A stretch of DNA of 64,000 nt from Akebia trifoliata (lineage: Eukaryota; Streptophyta; Magnoliopsida; Ranunculales; Lardizabalaceae). Positions 1 through 10,815 of the stretch are shown here, one piece after another (the first letter of the stretch is position 1; every line of letters starts with the position of its first letter). Where the stretch lies: positions 14,680,248 to 14,744,247 of the forward strand of contig CM030710.1 in assembly GCA_017979445.1 (NCBI GenBank). Direction: 5' to 3'. The position numbers and the translations under genes are program-made. The notes beneath the pieces were generated by a model, which saw only the letters and a list, made by a program, of their open reading frames with translations, searched no databases and had not been told where the DNA came from.

Positions 1-710
1 AACTCTACGAGAAAATCGTACGCTTGGTTGGGAGTCTGGTTCATGCACTGACCCTTATGCATTAACTCGACTAAGATACGTTGATTCATTATTAATCCTC
101 TATAAAAATTTTGCACCAACTATACTTTGTCAATGCCATGGTGTGGGCACTTAACCAATAAATCATTGAATCTTTTCCAAGTTTGAGAAAATTCATCATC
201 AGGACGGGTTCTAAAATTTCTAATGGAGTCCTTCATTTTCTCAGTTTTGGCCACGGGGTAGAATTTGGCCATAAATTTCTTGGATAGAACATCCCACGTA
301 GATATGGAATTGGGTGTTAGAGAGTTCAACCATGCAGCTGTGTGGTCTTCTATGGATAATGGGAATAGAATAAGCTTGGTACTCTCCTCATCTAGATTCT
401 GATTTCTAAAAATTTGACATATTGTCAAGAATCGATTAAGGTGGTTGTAAGGTTGTTCACGCTCTAAACCGTAGAACTTAAGGAGCATATTGATGGTGGC
501 AGTCCTAATTTCAAACTGAGGTGCATTGTTCAATGGTAAAATAATGCATGTAGGAGGAGATGCGAAAATTGGAGCAAAGAGCTCATTAAGAGTTCGTTCT
601 CGATCGTCCATCATAACTATTGATGGTGTCTTGCGTATCCTACTAATGGTACGTTCGATCTCAGGATCAAATGGTTTTAATATGATATTTTGTGAACGTT
701 TACCAAGCAT
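1..710 (-). pseudogene. gag: Athila-type gag, partial (ATH-L)
   Basis: Gag is the structural polyprotein that packages element RNA. The chosen ATG is at 710-708 (MLGKRSQN); the frame is open further upstream without an ATG. The retrotransposon-gag core is clear around FPLSIEDHTAAWLNSL, STWDVLSKKFMAKFYP and the end motif LVKCPHHGIDK. A TAG at about 122-120 interrupts the frame where the sister copy has a Gln codon; beyond it the same frame continues to position 1 (YRGLIMNQRIL and onward), so this is a single lesion and not the gene end. The C-terminal zinc-knuckle part lies outside the window. ATH-R carries the same gene on the other strand. Confidence 0.8.
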
Positions 711-1892
711 GCAAATCACACAATCGATCAAACAATCACGAAAAGAAAAGACTGGACCTAGATAGGTTGCCTAAAGCTAGACAACTCCTAACTGGGTACA
801 AATAGCGTAACTAGCCTTCCAACTCGGTTCTATAAAGTCAAGTTTGAATCATTTGGATTCTAGATCGGAGGTGGCGCACAATGCATAAGTAAGGGCACTC
901 TTAAATTACCTTCCTTTCTTGAATAGAATGAGTCTATCCCCTCAAAGGGAAAGATCTTACTAGATACAAAAGATGACTAAGAAGTACAATTGGCACAACT
1001 TGAAGCGGAATTTCTCCTATTGAGCTCGTGGGCCCTATAGTCAAGTCTGATTGATTTTAATTAATTTGATTGGATGACTAGTGAGTTGATTATCCTAATT
1101 AGAGCAAGGAATTGGTAATGACTTCCAATCCTTATCTTATCATGCCATCCCTAGGAGAAGGGTGCTCTTTACTACTTAATTAACTATTTCAAGTGTGTGT
1201 AAATTGGAAAAATAACATACAAAGACAATGAGTAACCCACTAGCAAAGAGAGGCGTGGGTGTTTCGGGATTACCTCCCGTGCTAGACGGGGTGAAGACGG
1301 TTTGAGTCGACTTAGGCTACCAACTTCAATTTTGGTGTGCGAACCTAAGGAGCCGTGACGGTATTGTCTACCCGTCGTCCTTCCTTAATTTATTACAATC
1401 CAAGCCTTCTTGGATAATTAAAAAAATTACAAAGAATCTTATACAAGAGTTTCTAAAATAAAAAAAAATAAACCTAACTAAAAATTAAAGGAAATTGAAA
1501 TAAAGAAGAAAAAAAAATGTTCACCTACAAGAAACAAAACAGAAATGTTAATAGAATTGATAGTAAACGGATTCAAAAATATAATCTGACTTACCACAAT
1601 CTTGTTGACTAAGTCACATTTTATAGAAAATTTTGTTCTACCCCAAATCGATATACTATAATAGATAATTGTAGATCGGAGTAGAAAGTTACAGTCAATT
1701 TAAGTTCTGTTGTCTAGGATGAAAAAGAAAATGGGAATGACTTTTTTTTTTCAATATTTTTTCTTCTTTCTTCTCTCTTAAAACCTCAAGAACACTTAAA
1801 CTTATAGAAAGAAATCAAAAGAAAAAAATAAAATAAAATAAAAATGAAATAAATGAATTTTAAATCAAAACTTACCACTAAAACCTTTACGT
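711..1892 (-). other. ATH-L leader between PBS and gag
   Basis: About 1.2 kb without a convincing gene. It matches the leader of ATH-R (6843-7889) in inverted orientation, including a block that reads GCGCCACCTCC on the element strand and the TAGTAAAGAGCACC block. It is the untranslated leader of the element. Short plus-strand frames here are not conserved between the two copies. Confidence 0.7.
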
Positions 1893-1910
1893 TTCCCTGG
1901 CAGCGGTGCA
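1893..1910 (-). other. Primer-binding site, tRNA-Asp type (ATH-L)
   Basis: On the minus strand the sequence TGCACCGCTGCCAGGGAA lies a few bases inside the LTR end. It is a mutated match to TGGCGCCGTTGCCGGGGA, the complement of the 3' end of plant tRNA-Asp, which Athila elements use to prime minus-strand DNA synthesis. Confidence 0.7.
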
Positions 1911-1917
1911 AAAATTC

Positions 1918-3112
1918 TGATGAGACTATCGTTGTTCTTCTCACCGGAGTTAATAATAATCTTACTTTTACCTTACTTGTGGGGCAAGTAGGAGATCTAA
2001 CCCAAGAGAAAGGAGGAGTAGAGTTAAGCTAAGATGATAAAATTCAAATTAACTAAAAGGAATTAAAATTATTTTTCTTTGTATTTTTGAACTTATAAGA
2101 AGATGTAAAATTGCTAGAAAATGAATTAAAGTAAATGAAATTAAAAACAAGTAAACTTATGAAATTAAAGCACCATTGGAGGTGGATTTACCTAAAACAT
2201 GTTGATGAGTAACTCCTAATCTCTAGTCTTTTTATAACTCAATCGTAAGGACTTGGTGTTAGCTCCTTAGATCGGAAAGTTTTGCAAATGAAATAAAATG
2301 AGGGAACATAAACAAAGTAGAATTCTTTAAAAACTTCTTACTACCAATTATCTAGTTTAAGCATATTTTATCTTGATCTAATCTAAGCATAAAGTATCTA
2401 TATTAAGAATAAATGGTGCAAGAAACTTAAAGAGAACTCATAAGCATTTTAAATAAAAGAAAGGCATGAAATTAGAAATAACACAAGAACTTGCTCTAGG
2501 CTTTTCCACTCTCCAATGGAGGGGAACTTAGCCTAATGTCATTGTAAGAGAGGGAAGATAAGAGATGAAAGAACTTTTTTTCATTTCATAGAGAAACTTA
2601 CAACTTCTTCTTCTTCTATTTCTTACAAGACTATTTAACCAAAAGAAAATAACTAGAAGATAAAAATACAAAAAAGTAAGAGAATAGGCTAAGAGCCTTA
2701 GATTAAAGGAGTCTTGGATAAGAGAACCAAGAGGGACCCTTTCTCTAGAAATTGAGGCTCTATTTATAGAGAAAAATGTGTGAAGAAGAGTTTAAAAGTA
2801 GCCTCCAGTTGTCTTTGCCCAAAAAGACAAAATAGGAGAATATGAATTAAGGATTAGGGCATTCCAAAGTGGGCCTAAATGCTTTTGCCTTGAGATTTTA
2901 ATTTCAAATTGTTGATTTCTGCACAAGAAACACACGTAATTAGATTTATCTAGTAAATGAATTTATTTGTATATAATTAAGCCTAATTAACATGCAATAT
3001 GGTGTTTTGAGGCTAATCATGATTATTACCTTAATACGGAGAAATAGGGATCAAAATCAAGATAAATGTACAGAAAATGTGCGTATAATTGAGTGTTTCA
3101 AAACACTCATCA
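1918..3112 (-). repeat. 5' LTR of ATH-L (1195 bp)
   Basis: The LTR begins TGATGAGTG at 3112 and ends CTCATCA at 1918, giving a 7-bp terminal inverted repeat (TGATGAG/CTCATCA). It aligns over its whole length with the inverted LTR of ATH-R at 5636-6816. The left end is fixed by the PBS nearby; the right end by loss of similarity to ATH-R and by the switch to integrase sequence. Confidence 0.85.
2760..2768 (-). promoter_or_regulatory. TATA box in ATH-L LTR
   Basis: TATAAATAG on the minus strand, about 345 bp inside the LTR. The same motif sits at the matching place in the ATH-R LTR (5990-5998), which supports it as the LTR promoter. Confidence 0.6.
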
Positions 3113-3117
3113 TCAGA

Positions 3118-3499
3118 CCAATGACGTTCATGTCTCAGAGCGAGAAAGGCCATGGTGATGTCATGTTGTGGAGTTCATTTGACAATGCATTGATCTTGTT
3201 GGCATATATTTGACATAAAAGACATTTCTTGACGTGCTGAAAGTAGTCACTCTCCATTGTGGACCAGTAATAGCCCATCCTCATTATTTTCTTTGCTAGC
3301 ATGTGTCCATTCATGTGAGGACTACAGACCCCTCCGTGGAAAACTTCAACAAGACGTTTGGCTTCAACTTCTGCTACACACCAAATGAGAACCTCATAGT
3401 GTGATTGTTTGTAGAGTATCCCATTGCATATGATGAATTTCCTTGATAATCGTTGAATTGTTCTTTTTTTGACTTTCAATAGCTTCTAGAGGGTAGGTT
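3118..3499 (-). pseudogene. pol: Integrase zinc-binding and start of core (TAT-f)
   Basis: The HHCC zinc-binding region is visible (VFHGGVCSPHMNGHML, then KKCLLCQIYA), followed by SPWPFSL. The next codon is a stop where integrases have the Trp of the core entry, and the frame then continues to the LTR boundary at 3112. The catalytic triad and C-terminal domain are missing because the ATH-L LTR begins here. Confidence 0.8.
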
Positions 3500-4690
3500 C
3501 TATCTTCCTAGTAAGCCTTGATGTCGAATAACTTTGGAGTTTTTATTTCGGCATCATCTATCTCAATTGGTAAATAATAAGCTGGCGCATCTTGAATCCC
3601 TATCTCCAAGGGATCAATAGTTGTTTTTTCAGTGACTTTGATCATAGAAGCTACGATTGCAAATGCTTCTAGAAATTGGTTTTTGGCCCTTGGCATATAA
3701 TTGAAAGTGATTTGAGAAAAGTTAACACTTAGTTCTTCGATATACTCATAGTATGGTATCAGTCTCTATTTTCATGTCTGCCACTCCTTGGTAGTCTAGT
3801 AGACAACTAGACTGGAATCCCCAAATCTATTGTTCTCGTCGACTTCCATCTTTATTGCTGCCTTAAGACCTACTATGCATGCTTCATATTCTACTTGATT
3901 ATTTATGCACTAGAAACGTAGCCTAATTGCTATGGTTGCATGCAATCCATCGAACTTCACCACAATAGCCCCAATCCCATTACCTTTTTGATTGACTGTA
4001 CCATCAAAGTACAATTTCCAACCTGGTTCATCTTCATCTTCATCTTCTTCAGCTTCTGTAAAGAGAATGGCTTCATCTGGGAAGTTGGTTTTTAATGGTT
4101 CGAAACTTGGAAGAGGATGCTCTATTAGATGGTTTGTGATAGCCTGTCCCTTGATTGCCTTCTGCGTGACATACTTAATATCAAACTCTGATAGTAAAAG
4201 TTGCCACTTAACGGTGCGACCAGTGAGTTCAAGCTTCTCGAATAAGTACTTCAATGGATCCATTCTAGTAATAAGTTGTACTTTGTAGCTTAGCAAATAA
4301 TGGCGCTATTTTTGAGATACCCAAACTAGGGTGCAACATGTCTTCTTAAGCAGAGAATACTTTTCCTCGTAATCTGTAAACTTTTTACTGAGGTAATATA
4401 TTGTTCTTCCCTTATAGCCAGTTTCATCATGTTGCCCTAATACACATCCTAAGGATGTTCCAAGTACTAACAAATACATTAATAAAGGTTTTCCTAGGGT
4501 AAGGGGAACTAAGACTAGAGGATTCAATAGATACTTCTTGACAGTCGTTATTCCATTCTAAAGAATCATTCTTCCTTAAAAGTTTGAAATCAAGTTCACA
4601 GATTGACGTGAGTTGTGCCATAAACCTGTTGATATACTGAATATTTCCCAAGAAATCTCGTATTTCTGATTCTTTATTTGGAGCTGACAT
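3500..4690 (-). pseudogene. pol: RNase H and second (archaeal-type) RNase H (TAT-f)
   Basis: After RT comes the gypsy RNase H (GQHDETGYKGRTIYYLSKKF, YSLLKKTCCTLVW, DPLKYLFEKLELTGR), then a second RNase H-like domain beginning LYFDGTVNQKGNGIGAIVV near 4020. It is followed by the tail IPRAKNQF...AIVASM near 3690. A second RNase H in this position is a known mark of the Tat lineage. The stretch 3697-3909 holds further broken parts of the second domain, with frameshifts. Confidence 0.8.
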
Positions 4691-4699
4691 TTCAATGAT

Positions 4700-5635
4700 T
4701 GCTTTTGCTTTTGCTAGACTACTTCAATACCTCTCCGACTTATGATGAAACCTAGTAACTTTCCTGAAATTGCCCCGAATATACACTTTGAAGGATTAAG
4801 CCTTAAGCTAAACTTTTTCAAACGATTGAATATTTTGTCCAGGTTCACAAGATGATTTTCTTCTGAATCAGACTTAGCGATCATATCATCCACATAGACC
4901 TCAATCTCTTTGTGAATCATATCATGAAAGAGAGTGGTCATGGCTCGTTGATAGGTTGCCCCAACATTTTTGAGACCGAAAGGCATAATCGTGTAATGAA
5001 AAATTCTCCCAAGGCATGATAAATATGGTCTTCTCCTAGTCTTCTTCTACTATCTTGATTTGATTGTAACCAGAGAAACCGTCCATGAATGAGAATATGT
5101 CATGTCCCGTTGTGTTGTCGATAAGCGTGTCGATGTACAAAAGTGAAAAATCATCCTTCGAACTAGCTTTGTTCAAGTCTCGATAATCTACACCTATCCT
5201 TACTTTTCCATTTTTCTTTAGCACTGATACTATATTTGCAATTCATTCTGGATAAGTTGATACTACTAAAAATCCTGCTTGAATCTATTTCGTAACCTTG
5301 TCTTTGACTTTTAAAATTCATTTCGATTTCAACCTTTTGAGTTTCAGCTTGATTGGCCTTACATTAGGAAGAATGGGTAAACGATGTACTACAAGATCAG
5401 TATCAAGTCCTAGCATATCTTGATAGAACCATGCAAACACATCTAGGTACTAGCGAAGAAATTCAATCATTTTTATCTTTTGGGTTAGGGTTAGAAGGGA
5501 TCCAATTTTGACTATTTTTGGGTCTTCTTCGGATCCGAGGTTTATTGAGTCTGTTTCCTCAACATTCACTTGACGTTCTTCCTCATGATGTTCTACAAGC
5601 TTTTTCAGTTCTATTGGCATGTCAACCTCGTGTAT
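4700..5635 (-). pseudogene. pol: Reverse transcriptase with upstream linker (TAT-f)
   Basis: The linker before RT reads MPIELKKLVEHHEEERQ and then VFAWFYQDMLGLDTDLVVHRLP, the usual entry into Tat/Ogre RT. RT motifs follow: KVRIGVDYRDLNKAS, LSFMDGFSGYNQIKI, MPFGLKNVGATYQRAM and the catalytic EVYVDDMIAKS (around 4890). The frame is broken by several stops and shifts at about 5230, 5280, 5330 and 4990-5036, so no active enzyme is encoded. It pairs with the RNase H and integrase remnants downstream. Confidence 0.85.
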
Positions 5636-6816
5636 TGATGAGTGTCTTGAAACACTAAATTATACACACGTTTCTTGGACATTTATTTTGATTTTTATTC
5701 TTATTTCTCCGTATTAAGGTAATAAACATGATAAAGTCTGGAAACATCATGTTGCATATTATTAGATAATAATTAGGTTTAATTATACATAACTAATTTT
5801 ATTTACTAGATAAATCTGATTACGTGTATTTTTTGTGTAGAAAATTAGCATTAAAGTCAAAATCTCAAGACAAAAGTATTTGGGCCCACTTTGGTATGCC
5901 CTAATCCTTAACTCATGTTCTCATCTTTTATCCTTTTGTGCAAAGAAAAGTGGAGGCTACTTTTGGACTCTTCTACACATATTTTACTTTATAAATAGAG
6001 TGTCAATCTTTAGAAAAAACTCTCTCTTGATTCTTTCATTCAAGACTTCTTTAATCTAAGGCTCTTAGTCTTTTCTCTTATATTTTTTATATTTTTATCT
6101 TCTAGTTTATTTTTTTTGGCTAAATAGTCTTGTAAGAAGTAGAAGAAGAATAATTTTGTAAGTTTCTCCATGAAATAAATAAAAGTTCTTCCATCTCTTA
6201 TCTTCCCTCTCTTGCGATGACATTAGGCTAAGCTCCCCTCCATTGGAGAGTGGAGAAACTTAGAGCAAGTTCTTGTGTTATTTCTAGTTTCATGTTTTTC
6301 TCTTATCTAAAATGCTCGTGAGTTCTCTTTAAGATTTCTTGCACCTTCTATTCTTAATATAGATATTTTATACTTAGATTAGGTCAAGATAAGGTATGCT
6401 AAAAGTAGATAGTTTGTAATAGAAAGTTCAAGAAATTCTACTTTGTTTATGTTTCCTCATTTGATTTCATTTGCTAAACTTTTCAATCTAAAGGGCTAAC
6501 ACCAAGCCCTAATGATTGAGCTATAAAAGGCTAGAAACTAAGAGTTGCTCATTAACTTGTTCTAGGTAAATCCTCCTCCAATAGTGCTTTAATTTTATAA
6601 GTTTACTTACTTTGAACTTCATTTACTTTAGTTCATTTTTCAGCAACTTTAAATTTTCTTGATACAGTTTTAATTGCTTTTGGTTAATACAAATTTTATC
6701 CCTTTAGCTTAACTCTACTACCCTTTCTCTTAGGTTCAATCCCTTACTTGTCCCACAAGTAAGGTAAAAGTAAGATTAATATTAACTCTAGTGAGAAGAA
6801 CAACGATAGTCCTACC
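5636..6816 (+). repeat. 5' LTR of ATH-R (about 1181 bp)
   Basis: Starts TGATGAGTGTCTTGAAACAC, matching the inverted ATH-L LTR start. The 3' boundary is set by alignment to ATH-L just before the PBS; the terminal CTCATCA of ATH-L is here mutated to CCTACC, so the end is uncertain by a few bases. Confidence 0.8.
5990..5998 (+). promoter_or_regulatory. TATA box in ATH-R LTR
   Basis: TATAAATAG in the LTR at the position conserved with ATH-L; the likely start region of the element transcript. Confidence 0.6.
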
Positions 6817-6823
6817 GGAATTT

Positions 6824-6842
6824 TGATGCTGCTGCTAGGGAA
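6824..6842 (+). other. Primer-binding site, degraded tRNA-Asp type (ATH-R)
   Basis: TGATGCTGCTGCTAGGGAA follows the LTR end and aligns with the ATH-L PBS; it has decayed from the tRNA-Asp complement. Confidence 0.6.
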
Positions 6843-7889
6843 AGGTAAAGGTAGTGGTAAGTTTTGACTTAAAATTCATTTCTTTCACCCTAGACAGCAG
6901 AAATTAAACTGACTGTAATTTTCTGCTTCGATCTCTGATTAACTATTATAGTATATCGATTTGGAGTAAAATAAAATTTTCTTTCAAATGTGACAAAGTC
7001 AACAAGATTTTGATAAGTCAAAATTAGTTTTTGAGTCCGTTTACTATCATTTCTACTAACATTTATATTATGTTCCTTGTAGGGGTATATTTTTTTCTTT
7101 CAATTTCCTTTAATCTTTATCTAGGTTTATTTTTCTATTTTAGAAACTCTTGTATAGGGTTCCTTGTAATTTTTTTTTTAATTATCCAAGAAGTCTTTGA
7201 TTGTAATAGACTAAGGAAGGACGACGGGTGGATGATACAATCATGGTTCCTTAGGTTCGCACACCAAAATTAGAATTGGTGGTCTAAGTCGATTCAAACC
7301 GTCTTCACCTCATCTAGCATGGGAGGTAATCTCGAAACACCCATGCCTCTTTGTGCTAGTAGGTTACTCCTTGCCTTTGTGTATTATTTTTTCAATTTAC
7401 ACACACTTGGAATAGTTAATTAAGTAGTAAAGAGCACCACTCTCTTAAGGATGGCATGATGAGATAAGGATTTGAAATCATTATCAATTTCTTGCTCTAA
7501 TTAGGATAATCTACTCACTAGTCATCCAATCAAATGAAATAAAATCAATTAAACTTGACTATAGGGCCCACGAGCTCAATAGGAGAAATTCCGCTTCAAG
7601 TTGTGTCAATTGTGTTTCTTGGACATCTTTTGCATCTAGTAAGAACTTGTCCTTTGAGAGGATGGACTCAATTTATTCAAAAAAGGAAGGTGATTTAAGA
7701 GTGACCTTGCTTATGCATAGCGCGCCACCTCCAATTTGGATATCTGAATGATTCAAAATTGACTTCATAAAACTAAGTTAGAATGTTAGTTGCATTATTT
7801 CTACCCAGTTAATAACTACCTAGCTTTAGGCAACCTACCTAGGTCTAGTCTTTTCTTTTTGTGATTATTTAATCGACTGTGTGATTTGC
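6843..7889 (+). other. ATH-R leader
   Basis: About 1 kb of leader matching the ATH-L leader in inverted orientation. The 80-codon frame at 7031-7273 is rich in Phe and Ile and is not conserved as protein in ATH-L, so no gene is called. Confidence 0.65.
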
Positions 7890-9812
7890 ATGCTTGGTAG
7901 ATGTTCATAGAGCAACGTATTAAAATCATTTGATCTTGAGATCGAACGTACCATTAGTAGGATACATAAGACACCATCAGTAGTTATGATAGATGATCGA
8001 GAACGAACTCTCAATGAGCTCTTCGCTCCAACTTCTACATCTCCTCCTACCTGCATTGTGTTACCATTGAACAATGCACCTCAGTTTGAAATTAAGATTG
8101 TCACCAGCAATATGCTCCCTAAGTTCCACGGTCTAAAACGTGGACAACCTTACACCCACCTTAATCAATTCTTGACTATATGTCAAACTTTTAGAAATCA
8201 AAATCTAGATGAGAAGAGTGTCAAGCTTATTTTGTTCCCGTTATCCCTGGAAGACCATGCAGCTGCGTGGTTGAACTCCCTAGCACCCAATTACATATCC
8301 ACCTGGGATGTTCTATCCAAGAAATTTATGGTCAAATTCTACCTTATGGCCAAAATTGAGAAAATGAAGGACTCTATTAGAAATTTTAAAGCCTGTCTTG
8401 ATGATGAATTTTCTCAAACTTAGGAAATATTCAATGATTTATTGGTAAAGTGCCCACATCATGGCATTGACAAAGCACAGTTGGTGTAAAGTTTTTATAG
8501 AGGATTAACAATGAATCAATGAATCAACGTATCTTAGTCAAGTTTATGCATAAGGGTCAGTTCATGATTCAGACTCCCAACGAAGCATATGATTTCCTTG
8601 TAAAGTTAGTCGAGAGTGCTCAAAATTGGAGCACTAACCAAAAAGAGTTTGATAGAGATTATCTGATTAGGAAGGCATGCATGTATGAGATGAAGGTAGA
8701 CCCTAATCTCAACAATGTCATGTCTAATCTAGTGAATGGGATGAACAGTCTCATGAAGAAGTTAGATGCCCTTACCATCTAAGCATCCAAACCTTACCTA
8801 GACCCTCGTACAGTTTCGCAAGTGACTGTCGAATCGAGTTCTTTGTGCGTCATATGCGACAACAACGACCATTTGGTCGAGTGTTGTCCCAATTTACCTC
8901 AAATCAAAGTTGAACAAGCAAATGCAATTAATGGCTATAGTACTTTTAGAAAGCCAACTCCGAACTCTTTTAGTCAAACGTATTACCAAGATAATAGGTT
9001 TCATCTTAATTTCTCGTACAAACAGAACGAACCTATTCAATCTAATAGTCCGTCAGGTTACAATAGGAGTTTTCTTAGGCAATCTGGTTCTTTCACAACC
9101 CAAGCCATTGTTCCTCAAGTTCTTTATCAACCCAACAATCTATAGATAGTAGAGCCATCATACCAGATCCCATAACCAATTACCATCCACCTACCCAACA
9201 ACAGTCGTCCTTAGAATCTATGTTTATCAAGTTGGTGAGGCAGTAACAATAGTTCATCCAAACTCAATAGCAAACCCATCAAAATCAAACTCAGATTAAC
9301 CAGGTCACTACACAATCCATAGCTAAGATGAAAGTCCAATTGGGGTACTTAGCTCTCTCCTTAAGTGAGAGAGAGAAAGGTCAATTTCCTAATCAGATTA
9401 TTCCTAACTCTAGAGGTCAACCTTCGGTTCCAAATGGATCGAAAGGTCATTACAAAATAGGAAGCCATTCTGGAGAAGCACAAAACTCAGTCCTAGCTAT
9501 CCACACCTTACGTTCAGGAAAAAAGGTGGATAACAAGGTCCAACCTATTGACAAGGGAGAAAAAATCCTAGAGAAGGACAAAGTTAAAAAAGAAGTCATA
9601 TAGTCTCCAAAAGAGAATGAGAAAGATTTGAAAAATCCTCCCATCATTTCACCAATTCTAAAAGTTATATTTCTCCATCGCCTTAGAGACTCCAAAAAAG
9701 GTAAACAGTTTGAGGGTGTTTTAGAAGTTTCCAAAATGTGCATATCAATATCCTATTTCTAAATGTCATTAAGTAGATGCCTTCTTATGAGAAATTCCTG
9801 AAGGATTTGACC
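7890..9812 (+). pseudogene. gag: Athila-type gag into gag-pro spacer (ATH-R)
   Basis: The ATG at 7890 aligns with the ATH-L start. A TAG comes at the seventh codon, then an open stretch from 7911 carries NELFAPTSTSPPTCIVLPLN, FPLSLEDHAAAWLNSLAP and STWDVLSKKFMVKFYL. More stops follow at about 8421 and 8487, most where Gln is expected. The zinc knuckle reads CVICDNNDHLVECCPN near 8850, followed by the Asn- and Gln-rich Athila tail, the HTLRSGK motif (about 9505) and PSYEKFLKDLT just before the break at about 9812. The order and motifs are those of Athila gag; the gene is dead. Confidence 0.8.
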
Positions 9813-9815
9813 TTA

Positions 9816-10560
9816 ATATTACATCATAAATATTTTTGACAAGAATTTAATGTCCGTCATAACCTAGATGTCATGCACATTGAGAAGAATGCTATTGATC
9901 ATCTTTTATCGACGATTCTTTAAGTCAAAGAAAAAATGAAAGACAACATAAGTGCACGTGATGATCTAAAAGTGATGAACATAAGAAAAATCTTATAGAT
10001 GAAAGAAATAGATGGAAAAATAGTTAAACCCAAGGCTCTCTTTACTTTAAGCCGCAAATAGAAAGAGTTGTTATGCCGCACTTTATATGATTTGAAGGTT
10101 CCTATAAGGTATAGTTACAAATTGAAACATCATGTGAACCTAAAGAATCTTAAAATAAAGGGACTCAAGTCACATGACTATCATGTAATTATGTAACAAT
10201 TGTTTCTTATGTTGATACAACATGCATTTTCGAAACATAAGATATTGCATACTGTTATTCGACGGATATGTATGTTATTTCAATGTGTTATGATCAAAGG
10301 TGATCAGAGTAAATGATATTATTGCTATCAAACACAGTCTTGTGGAACAATGTGTGTTTTGGAGAAGTTTTTTTCCACCTTCATTTTTTGTTATCAGCAT
10401 TCATCTTATGATACATCTAGCTGATGAAGCATTATCATGCGTTCTAGTCAAATTTCATTGGATGTATCCTTTTAAATATTATATTTTATAATTTTACTAA
10501 AGATGTGTCAATTCATGCATAAATTAGGAAGTATATTCATAATTGGACATTTTTCTGAAT
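9816..10560 (+). pseudogene. CACTA (En/Spm) transposase TNP2 remnant with DUF4218
   Basis: A frame read from 9843 shows FNVRHNLDVMHIEKNA, then MKDNISARDDLKVMNIRK, KALFTLSRK, VNLKNLKIKGLKSHDYHVIM and HAFSKHKILHTVIRRICMLF. These match the conserved C-terminal half of plant CACTA TNP2 transposases. After a frameshift in a T run near 10370, FFPPSFFVISIHLMIHLADE and KFHWMYPFKYYI (to 10491) give the DUF4218 domain that follows in the same family. Four in-frame stops in the first 350 bp sit where Gln is expected. No terminal repeats are seen; the left end is cut by the ATH-R gag. Confidence 0.8.
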
Positions 10561-10815
10561 AGGTTAATGAAAACTTATAAATGACATGTAAGAAATTTTG
10601 CACGCCCTCCTATATATGCAAATATTGATTTTTCTTATGAGTATCTTATGATGAAGATTGTTTTTAAAAACTCTTATGGTAGTGAATTCAGTTTGTTGGA
10701 TGTGTTACTAACATATATTAGTGGTTGGTACAACGTTGGTCTTAAAAATTCACATGGTGAATTTAGTTTGTTGGTTTTGTTAATAATCTACAATTCTACA
10801 TAAGTAGTTGGTATC
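10561..10815. other. Unassigned stretch with imperfect direct repeat
   Basis: No gene recognised. Two imperfect copies of a ~70-80 bp unit lie at about 10665-10730 and 10744-10813, sharing a TTTAGTTTGTTGG-like core and ending in GTTGGTA. It may be the tail of the CACTA element; it is the left flank of OGR-1 (last five bases GTATC). Confidence 0.35.

Larger units (their letters stand above)
1..3112 (-). mobile_element. ATH-L: Athila-like Ty3/gypsy element, 5' part
   Basis: Reading leftward on the minus strand the order is 5' LTR (3112-1918), primer-binding site (1910-1893), leader, then gag (from 710 to the window edge). The gag motifs and the PBS complementary to tRNA-Asp both fit the Athila lineage. 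Pol and the 3' LTR would lie beyond position 1. The 5' end abuts an unrelated integrase fragment cut at 3113, so this element inserted into the TAT-f pol copy or was joined to it. It is the less damaged of the two Athila-like copies in the window; only one in-frame stop is seen in its visible gag. Confidence 0.8.
3113..5635 (-). mobile_element. TAT-f: Tat/Ogre pol fragment, both ends missing
   Basis: Minus-strand pol running from the protease-RT linker at 5635 to the integrase core at about 3120. It is cut by the ATH-R LTR upstream and by the ATH-L LTR downstream. No LTR of its own remains. Domain order, including a second RNase H after the first, places it in the Tat/Ogre group; its closest relative in the window is OGR-1. 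Confidence 0.8.
5636..9815 (+). mobile_element. ATH-R: Athila-like Ty3/gypsy element, 5' part
   Basis: Plus-strand order: LTR 5636-6816, PBS 6824-6842, leader 6843-7889, gag from 7890 to about 9812. It ends abruptly in the gag-pro region, where CACTA transposase sequence takes over. Pol and the 3' LTR are absent. Together with ATH-L it makes an inverted repeat with ~3-kb arms around TAT-f. It is more decayed than ATH-L. Confidence 0.8.

Noticed and set aside
1918..6816. ATH-L and ATH-R LTRs as the two LTRs of one element
   Set aside because: They are in inverted orientation, each is followed outward by its own PBS and gag, and the enclosed pol belongs to another lineage.
7031..7273. 80-codon frame as a membrane protein gene
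   Set aside because: It is T-rich leader sequence of ATH-R; the matching ATH-L leader does not keep the frame.
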